64,000 nucleotides of DNA. It comes from Cognatitamlana sp035818475. Its GTDB lineage: Bacteria; Bacteroidota; Bacteroidia; Flavobacteriales; Flavobacteriaceae. Numbering within the stretch: position 1 is the first letter of the stretch; every line of letters begins with the position of its first letter. Shown in pieces: positions 17,788 to 25,309 of this stretch. A program made the position numbers and the translations under genes. The DNA lies in NCBI RefSeq assembly GCF_035818475.1, contig NZ_JAYMGV010000002.1, positions 355,957-419,956 on the forward strand. The letters run 5' to 3'. The notes under the pieces were generated by a model. That model was not told the origin of the DNA. It saw nothing but the letters and a program-made list of their open reading frames with translations, and searched no databases.

Positions 17788-17874
17788 ATGAGAACTTTAA
17801 ACAGCAATCAATTATCAGGGACTTTAAACGGAACTAAAAGTTACCAATGGAACACTAAAAGACGTTACAGATAG
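17788..17874 (+). CDS. tandem micropeptide 3, 28 aa
   Basis: Third copy, starting 144 bases after copy 2; the six-base shorter period reflects one fewer AATCAA unit in its leader. It begins MRTLNSNQLSGTLNGT and ends WNTKRRYR before a TAG stop, where the other two use TAA. It is followed 47 bases later by the related 44-codon gene. The function is unknown. Confidence 0.75.
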   Translation: MRTLNSNQLSGTLNGTKSYQWNTKRRYR

Positions 17875-17921
17875 TAGCGTCTTTTAAATCAATTATCTTT
17901 CATCAATCAATAGCTTTTAAA

Positions 17922-18056
17922 ATGCAAACTATAGTAAAAATATCCAGGCATCTAAACCAGATTACTCAAGAAAACTTAACTGTTACTGGACGTGTCATAA
18001 ATTTCCGAAGATCAAATAACGGTCTTTGGAAGGGCACAAAGCGTTATGCTCACTAA
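17922..18056 (+). CDS. micropeptide paralogue, 44 aa
   Basis: Starts at the ATG at 17922 and ends with TAA at 18054-18056. It begins MQTIVKISRHLNQITQENL and ends with NNGLWKGTKRYAH. The C-terminal Trp-(x)2-Thr-Lys-Arg-(x)-Tyr-type ending, the preceding TG-(R)-V segment and the leader TTTCATCAATCAA upstream all parallel the three 28-residue copies, so it is probably an older, longer member of the same family. It is basic, with no cysteine or membrane helix. It lies 68 bases before exbD on the same strand. Confidence 0.6.
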   Translation: MQTIVKISRHLNQITQENLTVTGRVINFRRSNNGLWKGTKRYAH

Positions 18057-18124
18057 CCTTATAGGCAACAGGTTATGGTATTGTTTTTGTGATTAATATT
18101 TCATTAACATCAAAAACTATAATC

Positions 18125-18682
18125 ATGAGACACTCAAAATTAGTACCACAGGTCAATGTGGGCTCTATGGCCGACATTGCATTTTTATTACTCATTTTCT
18201 TTTTAGTTACTGCTACTATTTCTTCAGAGGAAGGGATCAACAGATTACTTCCAAAAGAATGTCCTCCTGGGATTAACTGCACAGACCCTATCAATGAACG
18301 TAATGTTTTAAGGATCCAAATTAATAATGATGATGAGATCATGTTAGGTAAGGACATCATCCTCATAGAAGATCTAAAAGATTTAACAATAGCGTTTTTA
18401 GATAATAATGGAGACAAATCCTGTACATACTGCAATGGAGAAAAAAGCCAAACCTCTTCTGATAACCCAAAAGAAGCAGTTGTTTCGTTACAAACCGGAA
18501 AGCAAACGACGTATAAAACGTTTATTGCTGTTCAAAATGAGTTAACCAAGGCTTATTATGAGTTAAGGCATATCTATAGTATGAACATACTTAATAAGCC
18601 TGTTGATAAGCTATCAAAATCGGATTTGAAGAAAGTGAAAGCCGCTTACCCTTTTATACTTTCGGAAGCTGTAACTAAATAA
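18125..18682 (+). CDS. exbD: ExbD/TolR family biopolymer transport protein
   Basis: 185 residues from the ATG at 18125. One N-terminal membrane helix, MADIAFLLLIFFLVTATIS, carries the conserved Asp of ExbD proton channels. The periplasmic part follows (LRIQINNDDEIMLGKDIILI, then the C-terminal YYELRH and PFILSEA), with an insert containing a CTYC pair. ExbD works with ExbB and TonB to energise outer membrane receptors. No exbB or tonB gene is adjacent, so the partners must lie elsewhere. It follows the micropeptide genes on the same strand and may be co-transcribed with them. It is convergent with the 3D-domain gene, with one base between stops. Confidence 0.9.
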   Translation: MRHSKLVPQVNVGSMADIAFLLLIFFLVTATISSEEGINRLLPKECPPGINCTDPINERNVLRIQINNDDEIMLGKDIILIEDLKDLTIAFLDNNGDKSCTYCNGEKSQTSSDNPKEAVVSLQTGKQTTYKTFIAVQNELTKAYYELRHIYSMNILNKPVDKLSKSDLKKVKAAYPFILSEAVTK

Positions 18683-18683
18683 G

Positions 18684-19088
18684 TTATTCTTCTACAGGAA
18701 GGCCATAATCAATGCAAACCATTTTCTTGCCCCATTGTTTTGCAGCTTTGACATCAATCCCCATATAAATATCTATTCGGTTTTTCCAACGGGAATGCAT
18801 TTTATCCTTAACCAAATATATCCCATCAAGACCTTCAATCTTGACTGGGATATTGTGCTTTAATCCCATTTTTAATAAATCCCTGGAAACCGCAATATAT
18901 TTCAATCCAGGTTTTAAACTATCTCCAAAAGCAGTAATATGTGGATTTGAACTTGTTTGATATGCCAATGAATTATACGCCGTAGCTACGACTATTCTAG
19001 AATTCCAGCTATAAGGATCCTCTTTTTTATTAACTCCTTTTTTGCAACTGCAAAACAAAATTAGAACTATTATTAAATAAGACTTCAT
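18684..19088 (-). CDS. 3D-domain lipoprotein
   Basis: 134 residues with a lipoprotein signal (MKSYLIIVLILFCSC). The rest is a 3D domain (double-psi beta barrel, named for its Asp residues): VVATAYNSLAYQTS, GDSLKPGLKYIAVSRDLL, then VKDKMHSRWKNRIDIYMG and WGKK. These domains occur in peptidoglycan-cleaving or wall-associated proteins such as MltA and Rpf-type enzymes. It is small enough to be just this domain on a membrane anchor. Single gene on the minus strand, next to and just downstream of the E1 dehydrogenase gene. Confidence 0.85.
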   Translation of the reverse strand: MKSYLIIVLILFCSCKKGVNKKEDPYSWNSRIVVATAYNSLAYQTSSNPHITAFGDSLKPGLKYIAVSRDLLKMGLKHNIPVKIEGLDGIYLVKDKMHSRWKNRIDIYMGIDVKAAKQWGKKMVCIDYGLPVEE

Positions 19089-19119
19089 GAGTATGGTATT
19101 TATCGCATTAAAGGTATAC

Positions 19120-21096
19120 TTAGTAATCTATAATTTCCTTTATGACTTTAACAAATCGTTCTTTGGGAAGGTATTGTTGTTCCAGCTGACCAGCAAATGG
19201 AATGGGGGTTTCTAAACTTCCCACTCTTTTCACCGGAGCATCTAAATACTCGAAACAATGTTCCATAATGAGTGCAGATATATCACTACCTATCCCTCCA
19301 AAAAGCGAGTCCTCCTGTAATATAATGGCTTTTCCGGTTTTTTTAACCGAACTATAAATGGTTTCGGTATCTAAAGGCTGTAGTGTTCGTAAATCTATCA
19401 AATCTGCGGAAATATCAGAGTTTTGATCTAAAACCTCCATAGCCCAATGTACAGCAGCACCATAGGTTATAACAGAAACACTTTCTCCTGTTTTTATGAG
19501 GTTTGCTTTTCCAAAAGGCAACGTAAAATAGTCTGTTGGAACATCTTGACGGATACTCCTATATAATCCCTTGTGTTCAAAAAACAAAACCGGATTAGGG
19601 TCATTAATTGCTGTAGCTAAAAGTCCTTTTGCATCATATGGAAATGCCGGATACACCACTTTCAATCCGGGAGTTTTAGTAAACCATGCTTCGTTAGTTT
19701 GCGAATGAAACGGGCCTGCTGCTACCCCACCACCACAAGGCATTCTTATAACTACATCGGCATTTTGCCCCCATCTGTAATGAGACTTGGCCAAGTAATT
19801 TACCACAGGATTGAACCCTGAACTCACAAAATCGGCAAACTGCATTTCTACAACGCTTTTCATTCCAGCAATAGCTAAGCCCATAGCAGATTCTATTATA
19901 GCCGATTCGCATATGGGCGTATTACGCACTCTATCTTTCCCAAACTTACTGATAAAGCCTTCTGTTATTTTAAAGGCGCCTCCATATTCTGCTATATCCT
20001 GCCCCATTAAAATAAGATCATCGTGCTTTTCCATACTTTGCATCAGGGACTCAGAAACAGCATCAATATATCGTATTTGTTTTTTGTTTGAATTTTCATT
20101 AAACAACTTATAATCAAACTCTTGAAACACATCATTTAATTCTATACTTAAATCTGGTGTAATATCTTTTTCAGAAAATGAAACTTCCAAATGCTCATTA
20201 ATCTCATTGGTAAATTCAGCTTTTAATTGTTCTATTTTAGCATTGGTCAAAAAACCATGCTCTTTTAAAAATGATTCGTAATTGTCAACCGGATCTTTTT
20301 TACTCCAGGATTCAAGTAGCTCTCGCGGAACGTATTTAGTTCCGCTGGCTTCTTCATGACCACGTATTCTAAACGTTTTAAATTCTACTAAAACAGGCCT
20401 TGGATTTGCTCTTATACTTTTAGTTATTTCTGTCATTTTTGTATACACCTCTATAATATTGTTGCCGTCAATAATATGAGATTCCATTCCATATCCCGCT
20501 CCTCTATCAGCTATATGTTCGCAATTGTATTGTTCGCTGGTTGGTGTTGATAGGCCGTAACCGTTATTCTCAATACAGAATACCACGGGTAATTGCCAAA
20601 CTGAAGCCACATTTAAAGCTTCGTGAAAATCACCTTCACTGGTACCACCTTCACCAGTAAAAACACAGGTAACCTCTTTTTTTTCTTTTAATTTTGATGC
20701 TAAAGCTATTCCATCAGCAACTCCCAATTGCGGCCCCAAATGAGAGATCATACCTATAATTTTATATTGTTGGGTTCCAAAATGAAAAGACCTGTCTCTA
20801 CCCTTAGTAAACCCGGAAGCTTTTCCTTGCCATTGTGCAAACAAACGGTATAATGGAATTTTACGGGTTGTAAAGACCCCTAAATTGCGGTGCATAGGCA
20901 AAATATACTCCTCTTTTTGCATGGCCATAGTAACACCAACAGCAATAGCCTCCTGCCCAATGCCGGAAAACCATTTACTAATTTTCCCCTGCCTTAATAA
21001 TACTAACATCTTCTCCTCTATCATTCTAGGCTTTAAAAGGTTTTTATAAAGATCAATTAAGATAATCTCATCTAGATTATTAGCATTGTATTTCAT
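19120..21096 (-). CDS. 2-oxoacid dehydrogenase E1 component, fused alpha and beta subunits
   Basis: 658 residues. The alpha half (about 1-330) holds the thiamine diphosphate motif spanning GEGGTSEGDFHEALNVASVW to CIENNGYG. The beta half (about 335-658) holds YIDAVSESLMQSMEKHDDLI, GQDIAEYGGAFKITEG and the beta C-terminal domain (LIDLRTLQPLDTETI). Alpha and beta are separate genes in most bacteria; the fusion is common in Bacteroidota. It likely decarboxylates branched-chain 2-oxoacids or a related substrate and passes the acyl group to a lipoyl E2 enzyme. No E2 or E3 gene is adjacent. The protein is cytosolic. Confidence 0.92.
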   Translation of the reverse strand: MKYNANNLDEIILIDLYKNLLKPRMIEEKMLVLLRQGKISKWFSGIGQEAIAVGVTMAMQKEEYILPMHRNLGVFTTRKIPLYRLFAQWQGKASGFTKGRDRSFHFGTQQYKIIGMISHLGPQLGVADGIALASKLKEKKEVTCVFTGEGGTSEGDFHEALNVASVWQLPVVFCIENNGYGLSTPTSEQYNCEHIADRGAGYGMESHIIDGNNIIEVYTKMTEITKSIRANPRPVLVEFKTFRIRGHEEASGTKYVPRELLESWSKKDPVDNYESFLKEHGFLTNAKIEQLKAEFTNEINEHLEVSFSEKDITPDLSIELNDVFQEFDYKLFNENSNKKQIRYIDAVSESLMQSMEKHDDLILMGQDIAEYGGAFKITEGFISKFGKDRVRNTPICESAIIESAMGLAIAGMKSVVEMQFADFVSSGFNPVVNYLAKSHYRWGQNADVVIRMPCGGGVAAGPFHSQTNEAWFTKTPGLKVVYPAFPYDAKGLLATAINDPNPVLFFEHKGLYRSIRQDVPTDYFTLPFGKANLIKTGESVSVITYGAAVHWAMEVLDQNSDISADLIDLRTLQPLDTETIYSSVKKTGKAIILQEDSLFGGIGSDISALIMEHCFEYLDAPVKRVGSLETPIPFAGQLEQQYLPKERFVKVIKEIIDY

Positions 21097-21144
21097 AATA
21101 ATTCAATCTAAGTTTGCCTGTGCAATTAAAGATATTTGTTGTAT

Positions 21145-21152
21145 CAAATATA
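21145..21152 (-). promoter_or_regulatory. -7 promoter box for the E1 dehydrogenase gene
   Basis: The minus strand reads TATATTTG, an exact TAnnTTTG match 49-56 bases before the start codon. The -33 TTTG element is not clear. Confidence 0.4.
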
Positions 21153-21220
21153 CCATAAAAAGTAGACTGGCAGGTAAAAGTTATAGTATACATCGTGCTT
21201 AAATCTTTATAATGTTTTTG

Positions 21221-21228
21221 TACATTTG
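21221..21228 (+). promoter_or_regulatory. -7 promoter box for the 2OG-oxygenase operon
   Basis: TACATTTG matches TAnnTTTG and lies about 29 bases before the ATG at 21257. It is divergent from the box at 21145-21152. The -33 element is weak. Confidence 0.4.
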
Positions 21229-21256
21229 TGTTACTCACATGTAAAAATATTTCCAA

Positions 21257-22207
21257 ATGAACAGCATACCAAGTGTCAATTTAAAAGACTTCATTTCAAA
21301 TGACCCAAATAAAAAACAAGATTTTGTAAAAGCTATTGGAAAAGCTTATGAAGACATTGGCTTTGTGGCCTTAAAAGGGCATTTTTTAGATGACCAATTA
21401 GTTGAAAATTTATATGAAGAAATCAAAAACTTTTTTGATTTACCTCTTGATGTGAAACAAAAATATGAAATCCCCGGAATTGGTGGTCAACGCGGTTATG
21501 TATCTTTTGGAAAAGAAAGCGCAAAAGGTAAAAAAGAAGGCGATTTAAAGGAGTTTTGGCATTTTGGCCAGTATGTTGAAAACAATGCGGTTTTAAAAGC
21601 AGAATATCCCGAAAATGTGAATGTTAAGGAATTACCTGAATTCAATGAAGTTGGAAAAGAAGCTTATAAAATGCTTGAAAAAACAGCAAAGTACGTATTG
21701 AGAGCTTTAGCATTGCACTTAAATCTGGAGGAGACCTATTTTGATGCTTATATTTATAACGGAAATTCTATTTTAAGGCCAATACATTACCCGCCAATTA
21801 CCGAAGAACCAAAAGAAGCGGTTAGAGCTGCTGCACACGGAGATATAAACTTAATTACTTTATTAATGGGAGCCCAGGGAAAGGGTTTACAGGTTCAAAA
21901 TCACAAGGGAGAATGGATTGACGCTATTGCCCAACCAGATGAACTTATGATTAATGTAGGCGATATGCTTTCAAGGCACACTAATAACAAATTAAAATCT
22001 ACGATACATAGAGTTGTAAACCCTCCAAAGGAATTTTGGGGCACTTCACGTTATTCAATACCTTTTTTCATGCATCCGGTAAGTGATATGAAGCTCAATG
22101 TTTTGGAAGGATGTGTTGATGATCAAAACCCAAAACAGTTTGATGATATAACTGCCGGCCAGTTTTTAAAAGAACGTTTAATAGAGTTAGGTCTTATTAA
22201 AAAATAA
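21257..22207 (+). CDS. isopenicillin N synthase-like Fe(II)/2-oxoglutarate oxygenase
   Basis: 316 residues. Iron ligands are visible as H-x-D in AAHGDINLITLLMGA (His194, Asp196) and the distal His251 in STIHRVVNP. The 2-oxoglutarate-binding R-x-S follows as Arg265-Tyr-Ser267. The N-terminal DIOX_N-like region (residues 5-110) includes GFVALKGH and the typical GQRGYVSFGKESAKG. The enzyme should hydroxylate or oxidise an unknown small substrate in the cytosol. It is the first gene of a tight plus-strand run to 25213. Confidence 0.9.
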   Translation: MNSIPSVNLKDFISNDPNKKQDFVKAIGKAYEDIGFVALKGHFLDDQLVENLYEEIKNFFDLPLDVKQKYEIPGIGGQRGYVSFGKESAKGKKEGDLKEFWHFGQYVENNAVLKAEYPENVNVKELPEFNEVGKEAYKMLEKTAKYVLRALALHLNLEETYFDAYIYNGNSILRPIHYPPITEEPKEAVRAAAHGDINLITLLMGAQGKGLQVQNHKGEWIDAIAQPDELMINVGDMLSRHTNNKLKSTIHRVVNPPKEFWGTSRYSIPFFMHPVSDMKLNVLEGCVDDQNPKQFDDITAGQFLKERLIELGLIKK

Positions 22208-22214
22208 ACGAAAT

Positions 22215-22541
22215 ATGGATTTACAAGACCAATTGAAAAACTTGTTCCCGGATCATGCTCATAAAGAAGATACAAATGCTGAGCAATCTGATGATATTTG
22301 GATGCAAGACGACCCCATTATCTGTAAATATGAAAAACGTAAAGGTAAACCCATAACTATTCTTGAAGGTTACACTGGTGCTACCAGTGACTTTAAAGCC
22401 CTTTCAAAAGAGATTAAAACAAGCCTGAGTGTGGGCGGGAGTTTCAAGGATGATAAAATTATCATTCAGGGCGATTATCGAGATAAGATTATGCAAATAT
22501 TAAAGCGTAAAGGTTTTAAAGTAAAACGAGTGGGTGGATAA
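22215..22541 (+). CDS. SUI1/eIF1-like translation initiation factor (YciH family)
   Basis: 108 residues. The C-terminal 75 residues form the eIF1/SUI1 domain: CKYEKRKGKPITILEGYTG, then LSVGGSFKDDKIIIQGDYRD and a closing KIMQILKRKGFKVKRVGG. The first 35 residues are acidic and probably disordered. Bacterial members bind the 30S subunit and may affect start-codon choice, which is notable here given the many TTG and GTG starts. It begins seven bases after the oxygenase gene and ends three bases before the DUF1835 gene. Confidence 0.92.
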   Translation: MDLQDQLKNLFPDHAHKEDTNAEQSDDIWMQDDPIICKYEKRKGKPITILEGYTGATSDFKALSKEIKTSLSVGGSFKDDKIIIQGDYRDKIMQILKRKGFKVKRVGG

Positions 22542-22544
22542 ATC

Positions 22545-23489
22545 ATGATAAAACAACCGCTTCATATCACCAATGGTGGTCACTTAACAGCTTATTTGAC
22601 CGAGTTAAAAGTGGCAGGAGAAAAATTAACTTGGCAAGAAATATTGTGCGAGGGCCCCACTCAGGACATTATTCATACCGATCAATTTATTAAACAAAGA
22701 AGTCATTTTCTAAATGATTTTTATGATGTTGAGCTGGATTTAGAAAAAGTTGAGTTTGCCTTAGAACAATTGAGCAACCCAACAGAACGCTATTCTGAAA
22801 TTATTTTATGGTTTGAGTATGATTTGTTTTGCCACATTAATTTAATTGCGGTTATAAATTTACTCCAGCAGAAAAAAATAAACCTTCCCCTGTATTTGGT
22901 TTGCAGTGGCAGAGTGCCCGGAAGTAAAACATTAAAGGGGTTATCAGAGCTAACACCAGATCAATTATTAAATCATTATAACAATAAGATTAAGTTAAAT
23001 CAGGATGATATTGATTTGGCTATTACAATTTGGGGGATTTACTGTGGTAAAGATCATAATCTGTTAAAACCCTTTATTGTAAAAAGCTCTTCTTTTAAAT
23101 ACTTAAACAGCTGCTTAAAAGCCCATTTAGAACGGTTTCCCGATTCTAAAAGTGGCTTAAATGTTTTAGAAACAAATATTCTTTCCATTATTAAAGATAA
23201 CCAAATTAAATCCAGACATCATTTACTGGGGTATGCTTTAAACTATCAAGGATATTATGGGTTTGGAGATATGCAAATGGATAGGATTATAGATAAGCTC
23301 AGTTGTTTTTTTATTGAAGAAAAAAATAGCTTAACCCTTAACAGAAAAGGATTTGAGGCCATATTAAAACAACGCAATTTTTTTAATGAAATTAATGATT
23401 GTATGGATTATGGTGGGGTAAATACTCAAGATTTTTGTTTTAATAAAGATCTTAATAAACTTGTCAAAATTGTAGCCAATGTCTATTAA
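22545..23489 (+). CDS. DUF1835 domain-containing protein
   Basis: 314 residues. The N-terminal 130 residues match DUF1835: LHITNGGHLTAYLTEL, then WQEILCEGPT and LWFEYDLFCHINLIAVINLL. The C-terminal half resembles DUF3658-like or similar helical sequence (LLGYALNYQGYYGFGDMQ) but is not firmly assigned. It has no signal or membrane segment, so it is cytosolic. The biochemical role is unknown. It overlaps the next gene by 11 bases. Confidence 0.8.
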   Translation: MIKQPLHITNGGHLTAYLTELKVAGEKLTWQEILCEGPTQDIIHTDQFIKQRSHFLNDFYDVELDLEKVEFALEQLSNPTERYSEIILWFEYDLFCHINLIAVINLLQQKKINLPLYLVCSGRVPGSKTLKGLSELTPDQLLNHYNNKIKLNQDDIDLAITIWGIYCGKDHNLLKPFIVKSSSFKYLNSCLKAHLERFPDSKSGLNVLETNILSIIKDNQIKSRHHLLGYALNYQGYYGFGDMQMDRIIDKLSCFFIEEKNSLTLNRKGFEAILKQRNFFNEINDCMDYGGVNTQDFCFNKDLNKLVKIVANVY

Positions 23490-24348
23490 AGAATCTGAAC
23501 TCATACTAAATCCAAACGGTAGTATTTACCATTTGAATTTAAGACCGGAAAACATTTCTAATAGTATTATATTGGTTGGAGATCAGGATCGTGTTGAAAA
23601 AGTATCCAGATATTTTGATTCCATTGAATTTAAAACCCAGAAACGAGAGTTTAAAACGCATACGGGGTATTATAAAGACAAACGTATTTCGGTAGTTTCC
23701 ACGGGTATAGGGCCTGATAATATTGATATTGTACTTAATGAATTAGATGCTTTAGTTAACATTGACTTTAAAACCCGACACATTAAGGACAAATTAACAA
23801 GTCTTAATATTATTAGAATAGGCACTTCCGGGTCTTTACAAAAAGATATCCCGGTAGATGCTTTTGTTATAAGTACACATGGATTAGATCTTAATGGGAT
23901 GCTTCATGCGTATAACACTAATGGTATAGGAAATGCAGAGATTGAAAATGCTTTTATTGAACAAACAAATTGGTGTGAAGACAAAGCCAAACCACTAATT
24001 ATTAAAGGGAGTTCTCTTTTGGAAAAAAAATTAGAAAGTGATAAAACCCACAAAGGGTTAACAGCAACTGCAGGAGGGTTTTATGGTCCTCAGGGGCGTG
24101 TTTTAAGATTAGGGCTTCAGGATTCAGACCTTAACGCTAAAATAGATGCCTTCAATTTCAATGGAACAAGAATTACAAACTTTGAAATGGAAACTTCTGC
24201 AATATTCGGGCTTTCAAAATTAATGGGACACGAAGCACTGTCCTTAAACGCTATAATTGCTAATAGAGCCTCGGGGACATTTAGTAAAAACCCTGCAAAA
24301 ACTATAGATGAGTTAATCAAATATACACTTGATAAAATAGTAGAGTAA
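23479..24348 (+). CDS. nucleoside phosphorylase (uridine phosphorylase-like)
   Basis: 289 residues of the PNP/UDP phosphorylase family. Phosphate and ribose contacts are suggested by ILVGDQDRVEKVS (GDxxR), STGIGPDNIDIVLNEL and RIGTSGSLQKDIPV. The C-terminal ITNFEMETSAIFGLSKLMGH carries the E-M-E-T ribose-binding motif. It should split a nucleoside with phosphate into base and ribose 1-phosphate. Base preference cannot be fixed by eye. Cytosolic. Its start overlaps the DUF1835 gene. Confidence 0.9.
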   Translation: MSIKESELILNPNGSIYHLNLRPENISNSIILVGDQDRVEKVSRYFDSIEFKTQKREFKTHTGYYKDKRISVVSTGIGPDNIDIVLNELDALVNIDFKTRHIKDKLTSLNIIRIGTSGSLQKDIPVDAFVISTHGLDLNGMLHAYNTNGIGNAEIENAFIEQTNWCEDKAKPLIIKGSSLLEKKLESDKTHKGLTATAGGFYGPQGRVLRLGLQDSDLNAKIDAFNFNGTRITNFEMETSAIFGLSKLMGHEALSLNAIIANRASGTFSKNPAKTIDELIKYTLDKIVE

Positions 24349-24358
24349 CATTTTTTTA

Positions 24359-25213
24359 ATGAAAAAAGTAAACATAGGTGGTGTACCTGAGCATTTTAAC
24401 TTAGCCTGGTATTTAACACTTAAAAATGGTGAATATAAAGAGAAGAACATTAACTTAAGGTGGCATGATTACTTTGGGGGTACTGGAGCTATGTGTAAAG
24501 CCCTTCGTTCTGGCGATATTGATATTGCCATTATTCTTACAGAAGGTATTATTAAAGACATTATTGCCGGTAACCCAAGTAAAATTGTTCAAACTTATGT
24601 TCAAACCCCTTTAATATGGGGTATTCATGTGGCACATGACTCGCCTTATAAAACGGTTGAAGATTTAAAGGGAACCAAAGCCGCTATAAGCAGATATGGC
24701 TCAGGGTCTCACCTTATGGCTTATATTAATGCCGAAAACCATAATTGGAATTTAAAAAAAGATTTGGACTTTGAGGTTATTAAAAACTTAGATGGTGCAG
24801 TGAAAGGGTTAACAGATGGAGTTGCCGACTATTTTTTATGGGAAAAATTCACAACAAAACCTTTAGTTGATAATCATACGTTTAGACGAATTGGCAACTG
24901 CCCTTCACCATGGCCCTGTTTTGTTATAGCTGTTAGAGAAGAATTTATCAATACCAACAAAGCGGACTTAAAAACTATATTGGATATTATAAATAATACC
25001 TCTAGGGAATTTAAAAGTATTCCCAGTATTGATAAGACTATAGCTAATCGGTATGAGCAGCAATTAGATGATGTGCGGGAATGGCTGAGCATTACCGAGT
25101 GGTCTCAAAAGCTTATTGATGAACAAACCGTAATGCATGTTCAAAAAGAGTTATTTGCACTTAAGATTATCCCTGAAATAGTAGACTATAACGAATTAAT
25201 ATATAAATTATAA
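24359..25213 (+). CDS. cytosolic type-2 periplasmic-binding-fold protein (NMT1/SsuA-like)
   Basis: 284 residues of the SsuA/THI5-like binding-protein fold: VNIGGVPEHFNLAWYLTLKN, LRSGDIDIAIILTEGIIK, then DLKGTKAAISRYGSGSHLMA and TDGVADYFLWEKFTTKPL. It has neither a signal peptide nor a lipobox, and no ABC transporter permease or ATPase gene is near. It may therefore bind a ligand inside the cell, or be an enzyme on this fold as with THI5 pyrimidine synthases. It ends the run that begins at 21257 and follows a nucleoside phosphorylase, so a nucleotide- or thiamine-related ligand is a guess. Confidence 0.8.
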   Translation: MKKVNIGGVPEHFNLAWYLTLKNGEYKEKNINLRWHDYFGGTGAMCKALRSGDIDIAIILTEGIIKDIIAGNPSKIVQTYVQTPLIWGIHVAHDSPYKTVEDLKGTKAAISRYGSGSHLMAYINAENHNWNLKKDLDFEVIKNLDGAVKGLTDGVADYFLWEKFTTKPLVDNHTFRRIGNCPSPWPCFVIAVREEFINTNKADLKTILDIINNTSREFKSIPSIDKTIANRYEQQLDDVREWLSITEWSQKLIDEQTVMHVQKELFALKIIPEIVDYNELIYKL

Positions 25214-25280
25214 ATACGTCATTAGTGCCGCTAAATGTTAATAATTTATAAAATTAAGCAAGGCACATTGAACTAATGCC

Positions 25281-25288
25281 TATTTTTG
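25281..25288 (+). promoter_or_regulatory. -7 promoter box for the TlpA lipoprotein gene
   Basis: TATTTTTG matches TAnnTTTG and lies about 22 bases before the ATG at 25310. The -33 element is not clear. Confidence 0.35.
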
Positions 25289-25309
25289 ATTGAATTATAA
25301 AAAAACAAA

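Larger units (their letters stand above)
17494..17874 (+). repeat. tandem repeat of about 150 bp carrying one micropeptide gene per unit
   Basis: Three units of coding sequence plus spacer, with periods of 150 and 144 bases. Coding parts differ at only a few positions, and the spacers share the stretch TAAGTATAACAG/AAATTAACC and the leader CTTTCATCAATCAA. Inside the leader the hexamer AATCAA varies in copy number, a form of local microsatellite. The array is a recent tandem duplication of gene plus its own upstream region. Confidence 0.9.

Noticed and set aside
17581..17800. AATCAA repeats as a possible CRISPR array
   Set aside because: The repeats are contiguous six-base units without spacers and lie in leaders of micropeptide genes. 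No cas gene is nearby.
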